From assembly GCA_003254905.1 (NCBI GenBank), contig QANU01011901.1:1251176-1315175 (forward strand): a stretch of DNA of 64,000 nucleotides, written 5' to 3'. Every line of letters starts with the position of its first letter. Within the stretch, counting starts at the first letter, position 1. Positions 1 to 9,834 of the stretch are shown here, in pieces. The translations under genes were made by a program, and so were the position numbers. Source of the stretch: Nissolia schottii. Lineage: Eukaryota; Streptophyta; Magnoliopsida; Fabales; Fabaceae. The notes below the pieces were generated by a model, which was not told where the DNA came from, did not search any database, and saw only the letters and a list, made by a program, of their open reading frames with translations.

Positions 1-129
1 ACTCTGTCAAATCTCGAAAAAATCCCCGGAGCACGCCCACGTGATCCAGAAATTTCCGGCATCGTAGCTACTGAATCAGAATCGTCACCTGAAGTGGGTA
101 ATCCTAAGCCCACTGTCTATGTGGTTTAA
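1..129 (+). CDS. 3' end of an open frame entering the window (possible retroelement ORF)
   Basis: The first frame is open from base 1 to a TAA at 127-129. It encodes 42 residues rich in Ser, Glu and Pro, ending in PTVYVV. It could be the C-terminal tail of a retrotransposon polyprotein, since the following 2.4 kb is repeat-like. No domain is visible, so this is a weak call. Confidence 0.2.
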   Translation, partial: TLSNLEKIPGARPRDPEISGIVATESESSPEVGNPKPTVYVV

Positions 130-334
130 TTTATGATTGTATATATGTTTTTGTGTATATTTGACTATACCATTGTTAAGTAAAAATTTGAGGGATTATA
201 GGGTAAAAAGTGTTTTGGGAGATTTTAGCAAATGAAATCCATAACTGTACTGATTGGAACCCTATGAACAGTAAACTTTGAACGTTTTGGGAGAAAATGA
301 GAACTGAAGTCTTGAGAGCAAATTTTATAAGCTT

Positions 335-570
335 TCATTCGAATGACAAAAGTTTTCAGTCGAATGAAAGAAAATTATGAGCTTTCAATCGATTGAATTC
401 TTATTCAGTCGAATGAAAGAAAATCTTAGGATTTCAATCGATTGAATCCCAAAATCATTCGAATGAAAGGATTCTGAAGGTTTCAATCGATTGAATCCTC
501 AGGTCAGTCGAATGAAAGAGTTAGCAGGAATTCATTCGAATGTAACCTTAGCCATTCGAATGAAACCTGA
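335..570. repeat. Array of alternating 12-14 bp palindromes
   Basis: About ten copies of two related palindromes alternate every 20-30 bp. One is TCATTCGAATGA, perfect at 335-346 and 455-466, with one-base variants such as CAGTCGAATGA between. The other is TTCAATCGATTGAA, perfect at 384-397, 433-446 and 482-495. Each unit is followed by purine-rich spacer such as AAGAAAAT. The array lies in the retroelement-like region and probably belongs to its non-coding or LTR part. Function is unknown. Confidence 0.75.
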
Positions 571-1297
571 AGCACTTGAGACTTTAGTGGTTCTAAGGGA
601 TCCAATGAGTGCGGGTATGCCTATTATTGTGCATGAAAGCATGCATCATGAGGAAACGACCGTCATATGAGTTAGGACGACCGTAGATAATTAGAGGTAT
701 TCACGTAAAGTTAAAGGTACATAATTGAACCCTAGGGAATAAAACAGTGTAAAAGCTCCGATCACCAAGGATTCGGACGGCCTTAGTCAGAGTATGTAGT
801 TATATAATTAGGAAGATCCTTATTCTCTTTGCACGTCTTACAGACACGCCCCTCACCAATTCGGCAAGTTGGATTGGTTAAGAGCAACGCAGGTAGAGAG
901 ACCTGATCATGATAGCAACAGGCCAAGGCCCGAGATAAAAAGAACAAGCCAAGGCCTAAGAGTAAAGAGAACAGGCCAAGGCCTGAAGAAAGAAAGTAAA
1001 GAAAGGGGGCCCAGTAAAGAGAAGAGTACAGAGAAACGTGTCCACACCTGATCGAGTCCAAGGGTCGATGCCTCGCCATCCCAGTAAGGGGGTGGTGGTA
1101 CCTATCGTGTTGATGTCTTCCTCCTATGAGCCTTACGTGGTTAGCTACCACATCGGTAAGAGCGCTGTCGGGTCGACACGATAGGGAATAGAAGGAGGTT
1201 GTAACCGAGGCCACGGTTACAAAGGTGAAAGGACTAAGCAGGACGCAGCCACAGGGCGTGTAAGAGATACCCAGATTCCCTCATGCACTACATAGTT

Positions 1298-1370
1298 ACA
1301 TGTATGACTGAATGAATGTATGTATGTATGCAGGTATGTATGCATCTATGTATGTTTATGCATTATGTAT
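1298..1370. repeat. Degenerate ATGT/TATG tetranucleotide microsatellite
   Basis: Repeated ATGT units with substitutions (runs of TATGTATG, GCAGGTATG, GCATCTATG) form a short imperfect microsatellite inside the retroelement-like segment. Confidence 0.6.
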
Positions 1371-2693
1371 CGTCAAGGGAACCTCCCAAGACGACTATTA
1401 TTTCTCTAGCAGTAACGTAAAGTTAACGAGCACGAAGCCTAAGTAATGACAAGATTAGTAGCCTAATCACCTAGTAACTTAGATAAAGCTGCTTAGGAAA
1501 TAGGTTAAAGATGATAATTAGTAGGGATTTAGTATGCATGACACTTAGAGGTTTTCCTGAGTGGCCTGGACTCTGCCCGAGTAAATGAATAGTAGAGACC
1601 ACGTCGAGTTTCCACTAAGAAAGAAGTCGTTCTTACCCCCACTCGTGTATGACTCCAGATCATAGCAATGACTTCCCCGCCTACAAAAGATGTGTGGTTG
1701 TTCACCCGTACGCGACAATGCAACTTCCGCACGGACACCCTAATTGAGACGTGTACGTTTGAGCCAGCAAAGCCCAACAAGCCCGAGGCCCCACCTAAGC
1801 GGAGACTCCGAGGACCCGGATCCTCCCCGATGCGTCCTATCTAGGTGGACGAGTGTCCAGGAGGTAGCAGTCGCGACCTGATCCACCTCAATGGCGAGAA
1901 TAAGGTGCCACCGTCTGAGCCAGTTGCGGATCCAGAGATATCTACCCCGCCAATCCGAGGACGAGGCCGCCAGACCACCGCGCAGAAGAGGGTGACTCCA
2001 GCTTTGCCGCGCCGATTCGCTCACCGAGATTTTACGGCGGTGTCGGCATTGTCTAGCGACGACGAGCCCACAGGGAAGGATGATCCAGCGGAGCTGGAGG
2101 AGGACTCCGAGTAGTAGATGGCTACAGGACCCCAGTAGTACCCATAGGAGTAGGTGTGTACCGTACACAAAATGAGTAGTTACCATTCGTGTACGCAAAT
2201 TATGTAGATTGGTATGTATATATATTATGTTTAAACTGGCATGTATATTTGCACTGCTACCCGTTGTTTAACAAGAACGGTACGGTTGGATTATGTATAT
2301 ATATGTATGTGATTTCGGGCCCTTATGTGCACTTCTGCCGACGGCTACCATACGACAGGTATGTATTCGCACTTCCCTTATCTTTTGCTATACTATTAAG
2401 CGATGTATTACTCGTATGGCTCCTTATTTTCTAGCATCCGTACTTACGAAAGAAATTTTAAAATGACCCATATTTTTGGTAAACCCTAGTTTGGAAAGAT
2501 AACTTAGAACAATAGTAGTTCAAGATCACCACCTAGAAGGCTTATGACTTAAGCATAGGCCAACTAGCTAGGGTGTTTCAAACTGCACAGTGCAACAATT
2601 TCAAATCATGATGTAATTACTAATTAGAACCAAATTCTTTTCTTCTTTAGCAATTCAACAAAGGCTAACCAAATAATAAGCAAACAAGATCAC

Positions 2694-3929
2694 CTCATCG
2701 TTCAACCATGCACGCCCCCAAAGGCAGCGAAAAGTTTCACCTGAGATCTCAATGTTTGATTTCTCATGCATAACCAAGACCTTCTTCCTGTAGAAGCAAG
2801 CTCTCAATGAGAAATGGAACAAGCTTAAACCGTTCCCAATAACATACATCCAAAATTTCAAAGCATACCGGTTGGCTTTAAAGGCACATGCAACCTCAGC
2901 TTCTTCCTCCTTCGTAAGAGGAAGAAAAGGTTCCAATGGTGCTCCCTGAAATCCATAGTAACACTTTGTAAATTACACAAACACTTAGACCGCTTCTGAC
3001 GCCTTAACAGCACATTGTGTACATTGCTATGCAGTAGTCATTTAAATTGAATAGAACAATGGCCTAAACAACCACAATTATAAAGATGGGCCAGTAAAAA
3101 ACTTCACCTCTACTGGTTCCTTCTTCCAGCGCAACAAATCAAAGTTTGCCCTGCGCTCCTCCTGAAATTTAATTTCAAAGTTCAGTCTTGCAAGTGTATC
3201 CGTTTGCTTACCAACAGACTCAAGCAACTTCTTGTAGCCATGAACACGTGAAAGACCATGCTTTGGACTTAGCGACAAATTGTCCAACACCCTCTCAGTA
3301 TTAACCACATTCAAATTACTATTAGTCAACTCAGAAACCACGCACGAAGTTAACTGCTGCCAAAGGCCACCACCCATAACAACATCCTCAGAATCCAAAT
3401 CATATATCTCAACCACATCACTCTCTTGCAACCTCTGTTCTGTCATCACAGAGGGTCCTTCTCCCCCATCTTCGACAACGTGAACCTCTTCCACACTTGA
3501 ATCTTCCGAAACCCCATCGCTGGGACTATCACTGTCCACTTCCACCACCTCCTTGCCCTGTTCCAAGAACCGAATGGAAGCTAACGCAGAACTCTTCGCC
3601 TGCTGGAACTCGAAGTACTTGTTATACAACGCATTGCCCCTACCCTGACCAATGTCCTCCATCCGAAAGCTCCTCGAGCTCGATTCTGCACTTGAAACAT
3701 TCAAAACACCGAACTTGGGGGGTCTACAGGGGGCGTGAACCTCTCTACGCAACGGGATCACTGCGTCTGGGTACCGAGAAATCCTTGAAGCCGTGCTGTT
3801 GGAAGATAATGAAGGTGGGATGGAGCTCTTGGGCATGGCTGAGAATCTAGATCTCTTTGGAGAGGGATTGGTACGATTCACATTGAGCCACTGTTGAGGG
3901 CGCTTGTTGTTGCGAGTGATGATAGCCAT
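2694..3929 (-). CDS. ESD4/ULP1-type SUMO protease, 5' exons only
   Basis: ESD4/ULP1 cysteine proteases mature SUMO and remove it from nuclear targets. I read three exons: 3929-3108, 2945-2869 and 2787-2694, joined in frame for 331 codons. The long N-terminal region is basic at first, then acidic, with two hydrophobic-acidic stretches (VVEVDSD and VVEIYDLDSEDVV) resembling SUMO-interacting motifs. The last exons give PFLPLTKEEEAEV, then KVLVMHEKSNIEI and WLNDE, the hallmark entry to the C48 peptidase fold. Exon 3 ends GAG|GTGATC just after NDE. No catalytic His-Asp-Cys exons are found down to base 1, because a retroelement-like block fills that space. The gene may resume outside the window or be broken. 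The start at 3929 (MAIITR) is preferred; an in-frame upstream Met exists at 3983. Confidence 0.8.
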
Positions 3930-4977
3930 TGATGCAGCAGAGATCTTGGAAACGCAAAATCCATTGAAGAACAAGCATGTCAAGTGAGGATTAAGAGTGT
4001 GAAGGGGTGCGATGCGAATGAGCTATAGCGAAACCCTAGGGCTAGAAGAGTGTAGTAGACGAAACGCAGCAGAGAGGGATGAAACGCATGATCACGTCAG
4101 AGAAGGGTTTTTCCAGAGAAGAGAGAAGAGAGAAAGAAGAAGCGATTCCCGCTTTTAAATGAATTGACAAATTATTTAATGATCAGTTGAGTAAGCTCGG
4201 CAACTGAAGATTTATTGCGGACCAAAGAAAATGTTTGCATGAGTTGCTGTGCCTGAACTTACTTCAAGCTGATACAAATTAAACATAAAATTGATTTTTT
4301 TACATGATTGATTGGTAACAAATATCAATTATACTTATTAGTATCAATTATAAAATAATTTTAATCTTACACCTTGGAGAGCTCAATGTTTATCTATTAG
4401 TCACTTTAGGAACAATTTTGTGATGTGTGGCAAAATTTTGTTCATTGCTCTTTTCAACATGAATTTTTTTCTAAAATTGTTTTAATTTTCTTGAACTATG
4501 GGATTTGATTATTTTAGTTTTAAAATTCTATCAAATCATCAATTTTGAATGGATTACAAATATAATAGTAATAATTGATTTACAAATGCAAATTAGTAAA
4601 ATAAAATCATTTTTTTTTTTATTTCAATGTATTCAAAACATAGCTATTGATTTACAAATCAATTCAAATATCCTTGTATAATTGATTTTAACATGAGATT
4701 TGATCTAAATCAAATTAAATTAATTACCTAGAACTACAGCAAGGGACACTCCCCTTAATGGGATATGTTGCTCCTCTTAACTCCACTAAGATTTTCTAAA
4801 ATGAATCTACCACCAAGGTCAAGTCATTAAACAAGCATTGTTCACCTCTGTGCTCGGCTCCATCATCTCCAACTTAGATGGAAATGACACTGAATTTTGA
4901 CCTACTGTACACAACTGCTGTTTCTTCACTCTTGGCATCCTCTGTGGGCTTTGAATAACTCATCTTGATGTGATTAA
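3930..4977. other. Intergenic: SUMO protease promoter side and 3' flank of the upstream gene
   Basis: Both neighbours are transcribed leftward. This interval therefore holds the 5' leader and promoter of the SUMO protease gene (pyrimidine/purine-rich leader and an AAACCCTAG telo-box-like motif near 4030) and the 3' untranslated end of the EMB1703-like gene. The middle (4250-4720) is very AT-rich. No further gene is visible. Confidence 0.5.
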
Positions 4978-7910
4978 TTATGGCACATTTTGATCTTGTT
5001 CTACTAAAGAGCGCAAGGCATTCTCAACATCAGCAAGTGGTTGCCCAGCATAGAGTTGAAGCTGCCTCTTTTTCACAACTAGTGCTTTCTTGGCACGTGA
5101 TGTTACTTCTTCCTCGAGTTCCTGCCAAACATTAAACGTTTCCCCTTATGACATGGCATGAATTGAAAATGATTGTGCAGTGCTTAGTTTCCACTAAATG
5201 CTGAGTTTCAATTTCCTTATATGCCTGATTCAGGAGTGACAATGAAACATTTCAGTTGCTGTAGGTTGAGATTCTTACTTGTATCGACATAGGAACTGCT
5301 TCCGCGGTGAAATCGCCCAAATCACTGAAAAAGGATTCCAGTAGAAAACAGAAGTTGTTGGCATCAGTATGATCCTCAAAAGCAACAGTATAGGAATCAT
5401 AACTTCGGTCCTCCTCCTCAGAAGTGAACTTTAAGCTATAAAGTCCTTTTGCTCCTCCGCTGGAACCTCTTTGCATGAGAATGACCTTCACATGTATAAA
5501 CACTTATGTCATGATGGTTCAACCTTACTTATATGTCTATCTGCTGTACAACCAAAAGAACTCTAAATTGTATATTAAGAAAATGTCCTAATAAGAAGGA
5601 TATTGGTTTTGTTGAAGTTTTTAAGGATTAACCAGTAATCCTGTATAAACTTGATAGAATGAGAATATTTTGAAGGGTTCCACGGCTATAAAAATAATAA
5701 GGTTGTCAAGATTAAAAGTGGCTTGAAGCAATGGGTAGACATGTTAGGTCCGTCGCTCCTATGGCTATGCTACTGTAAAACTGAAAAACAAGTAAAGACT
5801 TTGTTGCACATACTAGAACATAACGGAGGTTCAGCCACCACATATCATTCTTAGTGTTTGCTTGCTTAACTTTGAGTCTGTTAGCTGCTGATTTATTTCT
5901 AGCTAATCCATGTCTTGAACTGCCGTTTATACTACGCACAACATCCTTTTCAAAAATTGGGCCGGAGTCCTGGTTGTCTTCCACAAAACTCTCAGAATTC
6001 TGTGTCCTCAATTCTCTTGATTCTCTTGAATGTCTTACTTCAACTGCAGACACCCGAAAACTAGTCCCTTGGACACCACCTAAACATATTAACAAAATCT
6101 CAAACTGCACTAAATTTATCATAAGCCAACCTAGATGGCACTACTGGTTATTTCTTACAACAATTGAACAGTAAAAACCAGCAAAATAATAAATAAAAAA
6201 CTGTATATATTCCTTGTTCTACTTATTCAAATTGAAACTGCATACCATACTATAGTTTTAGTGCCTTAATTTTGACATATAATGAAATTTGGACAATGGT
6301 ACAAATAGAAAGAGCATGGCTCCAACTCTGGGGAAAGAAGAAAATATTGAAAACTGTTTTAATCCAATAAAAAAAATGTAAGAATCTGAATAACTAAAAT
6401 CACGGTTGACAAGTTCAAATAAATAATAGACATTAATGCCATCTAATCGAGATGCATTAAAAACGTTACCATTGTTATTATTTGTTGTTTTAACTCCAGC
6501 TTCGGGTGTCTCCATCTTTGCTTCCAAGTTGTTCCCATTATTTAGAATTTCCTTGGACTCATCATCAACAAATTCTCCTCTTTCTTTCAGTGGAAAACTA
6601 GAAACACCTTCCTGTGTCTCAGCATCCTGTTTATTCACTTTCTTATCTTCCTGTGATGTCTGTTCTTGATCAGTAGCATCACTTGCATAATATAGAGCCT
6701 TACCCCTACCTGAAGAATTCCTCTTTTTTGCATCAGATGCTCCACTAACTCGGGTCCCAGGAAAGCCCTTTGGAGTTTTTGTTTGCTTAGTTGAAGGGCT
6801 CTTAAATTTAAGCTTTTTCTTGAACATTAATGCCTCATTTCCCTTATTCACATTCTTATTGCCATCTCTAGCCACTCCACCAGCAGATTTTGCAGAATTT
6901 CCAAGTCTACTAATTTGTAATGCACCATTTCCCCTATTCACATTCGTATCGCTATCTCTAGCCACTCCTCCTGCAGATTTTGCAGAATTTCCAAGATTAC
7001 TAATTTGCAGTGCAGCTGAAGTATCCTTATTACTATTGATCCTATTCTGCAGCTTCATTAAGCGTGCACCAATTTCCCTCTCAATACCAAGTTTAGGACT
7101 AGGAACATTACTTAAATCATCATCACTATCATAACCCTCATCCTCTTGTTCCTCCTTCTTCATTCCCTCAATTCTCCTAGCTTCATTTGCCATTAGCTTA
7201 ATCTCCTCAATTTTCTTTTCCATGATAATTTGACTCATTACAGAAAACAAATTTCCTGAACCAGTAACCGGCGGAGTCTTCCCGTTCCCATTGAACAAAA
7301 AATTCTCCTTTTCCTTTCCATTTAACTCCAATTTCCGATCTTTCAGCCTGGAACTGTAGTTCGCAATAAACGCTACCGAGCAAATCATCTGATACACAAA
7401 AGCCCCAACCAAACACACACTGCCGAATTTGAAGATAGTCGAGGCAGAAACTTTACCAGAAACGCTATTGCCTTCAACGGTGGCCTGAATGGCCTCGGAG
7501 ACTTGTAAGCCTTCCAATTTATCAGCTTCTCCGGCGGATTCAGTAGCGGCGACATCCTCAACGTGAGTGGCGACATCTTCACCGTGAGTGGTGACATCTT
7601 CGCCGTGAGTCTTGTCGGCGGTGACTTCAACACAGAGGTCGTCTTCTTCAGGGGATGGAGGGCAGAGGATGGGAGGAGCAGGTTGTTGTGGCGGCGGCGA
7701 CGAAGGTTCTTGTGGTAGAAGGGGAAGGATGGGTGGGTGGGGTTTAGGGTTTAGGATTTTAAGGATTTTGGGTCGCAAATGGTTCTCCCTGCGCGTGATT
7801 TTTGATGGGCGTGAAGTGGGGATTGAAGAAACTAGAATCAGAGGAGGGTTTCGCGTGGCGTTACCAGAAGGAGCGAGGAGGGAGAAGACAGTGCAACGCG
7901 CACTCGCCAT
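4978..7910 (-). CDS. Plastid-type protein, tentatively EMBRYO DEFECTIVE 1703-like
   Basis: Four exons join in frame: 7910-6470, 6079-5814, 5485-5279 and 5121-4978, giving 685 aa and a TAA stop. The N terminus (MASARCTVFSLLAPSG...) is Ser/Arg-rich and acid-poor like a chloroplast transit peptide. It is followed by a Pro-rich stretch, an acidic THGEDV repeat and one hydrophobic segment (FKFGSVCLVGAFVYQMICSV), a likely membrane span. The middle is charged and low-complexity, with a 30-aa direct repeat. The conserved part is C-terminal: WWLNLRYVL, VAFEDHTDANNFCFLLESFF, LGDFTAEAVP and VKKRQLQLYAGQPL. From memory this C-terminal block resembles Arabidopsis EMB1703 and relatives, which are plastid proteins of unclear biochemistry. 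The gene model is firmer than the name. Confidence 0.7.
6834..7013 (-). repeat. 90-bp tandem duplication within coding sequence
   Basis: Two adjacent 90-bp units (7013-6924 and 6923-6834) encode near-identical 30-residue blocks starting ALQIS(N/R)LGNSAKSAGG. The duplication preserves the frame of the EMB1703-like gene and lies in its low-complexity region. Confidence 0.85.
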
Positions 7911-9834
7911 TGGTGAGGGAGCAGAGGAAACTGTGGTGGGGTTGGTTCAAATTTTCAACTTTGCATCGTTTCCTTCCATGGCCGTAAAGCTGAAGGAGCT
8001 TTGGTTCAGTACAGTCTCCAGCTCTGATACAGTGGTGTCATCAAATACTATTCCGTTTCTCTGGGCCTGGCCCAATTATTCTACGTATCCTTTGTGATCA
8101 GGCAAGGTATTAAATCTTTAGGCCCAATATGCAACAAAATTTCTATTACTTTAGTTTCTTATCCAGTGAACCTTGTTGATGACAAGATGTCTTGATGGAG
8201 GTGTAGATCATGAGTTCGACTCATGTTTTTTGGAACCTTGCAATTATTGCGTATTGAATTGGGCGATGTTACTTGTTACTGATCGGCAACTTTTGGTGGC
8301 TGTGGGTTGCAATTTTTATGAGGCATCAAGCGTCTTTCTACAACACAATATTTTTAGAGGCTTTATATTTTGATGTGTACCATGTTGTTAACTATTAGTG
8401 TACTAGCTTGATTTTCACGAGTTTGGTGAGCTAGATGTCTCTGTGTTTAACACTTGGCATTTTGAACATTTCTATTGTGTTTATCCTTCGACACAACTTG
8501 ATTAAAATGGTTATACAACATGTCAAATAGAAAGATTTGAAAACTTGACATTGTTTATCTTATTGTTCAGGGTGATGTTAAATGTACCACTGATATATCC
8601 CTTGTAATTGTATAAGTTTTATTAGTTACATGCTTAGACTTTGTCTTATTTTAACAATTTTTGTTGTATAGGCTAATGCCTTTGACTATTTATCAATAAA
8701 AGTCTATTGACAAAATAAAAAAAGGAAATTTATTTGTATTTTAAACAAAAAAATGTACCTTGTGAAATTATACTAATTCATCACTTATTTGAGCCCACAC
8801 CCATTAATTTTTTGTCAATAATAAATAAACGCAATGAGTCGTCAAGTATCTTAAGATAAATAAATATAAATAACAATACTCATATTTATTATATTTCAGT
8901 GTTATTTTGAAGAAAATTTGATCTTATCTTATTTGATTTAAATACGTTATTCATGTGTAATAAAAGATATAATTATGATGTACCGGGATTAAAATTGAAA
9001 AACACTTAGTAGCTATGGGTAAAATTAAAGTCCAAATTTTATGACCAAATTTCATAAAGAATTTGGCTCCAGACTGTAGCGCTAGTATATTGGCCCCTGA
9101 AAGACGTATAAGAACACTTTATGCATTAAATTTCACATATCATGATCAAATTTGTTATAATTAATTGGGTTAAATTTAATATCTCACAAACTTTAACGGT
9201 ATTGACATAATGACATTTAATATTTTGTTAAGTGTCACATTAACTCAAATCATTTATTATTTTAAATTTATATTAAATCACAACCGTTTAAATACAATGC
9301 AGTTTTGATACAGTTATAAAAGTTGAATATTAAAAGAATAACCTAATTGGATTTTTAAAAAAAACTTAACTCAAGTTTCTTATATCTACTATATCAATTT
9401 TTAAATCATACAATCATACGTGAACATATTTAATTTTAATAAATAATTTAAAAATAAAAAATTTACACTCATCTAAAAATAGAAGGTAAGTCATTAGAAT
9501 TAATTTAACGATGTCACATTCAAGTAGTACACATAAAGTTTTAAATTCAAGTAATATAATTTTTAAAGTATTAATAAAAAAAATCTTAAAGAAAATGTCG
9601 GCGTGCCATCAAAAGTACAGTAATCGCTAAACTTTTGGTTGATACATTAAATTATAGTAATATTTCAAATCTTATTAGCTAGTCGGGTTCTTGAAGCTTA
9701 TGAAAATTGGATTAATATCACAAAGGTTCAAAGTAGCGACCCCACACTGGGGGGTGTCGCGAAATTCCTAATCTTTGAAAGTTTCGCTCATCCCTCTCTC
9801 TGCGGCTGTGGAGTGTGGCTGACACCGCCGCACC
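7911..9834. other. Divergent intergenic region between the EMB1703-like and Toc159-like genes
   Basis: The two flanking genes are head to head, 1.9 kb apart between start codons, so both promoters should lie here. The interval is AT-rich with many short A/T runs, above all 8700-9600. Small open frames at 7980-8370 show no family signature. Near 8214-8224 a GAGTTCGACTC string resembles a tRNA B box but has no matching A box. No further gene is supported. Confidence 0.5.

Larger units (their letters stand above)
1..2580. mobile_element. LTR-retrotransposon-like element, 3' portion
   Basis: This stretch has no recognisable host gene and looks unlike the AT-rich spacers elsewhere: it is richer in G+C and carries long degenerate open frames. 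It begins inside an open frame that stops at 129. It then holds an array of palindromic motifs (335-570), ATGT-type microsatellite (about 1298-1370) and an acidic 90-codon open frame (1845-2114, +). It appears to end at 2580 with ...GGGTGTTTCA, a typical plant LTR 3' terminus in CA, directly before sequence I read as an intron of the adjacent SUMO protease gene. I cannot place the 5' LTR edge, primer-binding site or polypurine tract. I see no intact reverse transcriptase or integrase. Assignment to a family is not possible by eye; a decayed non-LTR origin is less likely. Confidence 0.45.

Noticed and set aside
783-1214. 143-codon minus-strand frame in the repeat-like region
   Set aside because: No family signature; hydrophobic low-information sequence overlapping other open frames in a retroelement-like block.
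1845-2114. 90-codon acidic plus-strand frame (and its 152-codon antisense partner at 1740-2198)
   Set aside because: No recognisable gag, capsid or other domain; kept only as part of the retroelement-like block.
3497-3850. Plus-strand frame opposite the SUMO protease exon 1
   Set aside because: Shadow of the real minus-strand exon; Pro/Cys-rich with no family match.
8173-8373. GAGTTCGACTC B-box-like string and a small open frame near 8200
   Set aside because: No A box at tRNA spacing and no domain in the frame; single-motif matches are expected by chance.
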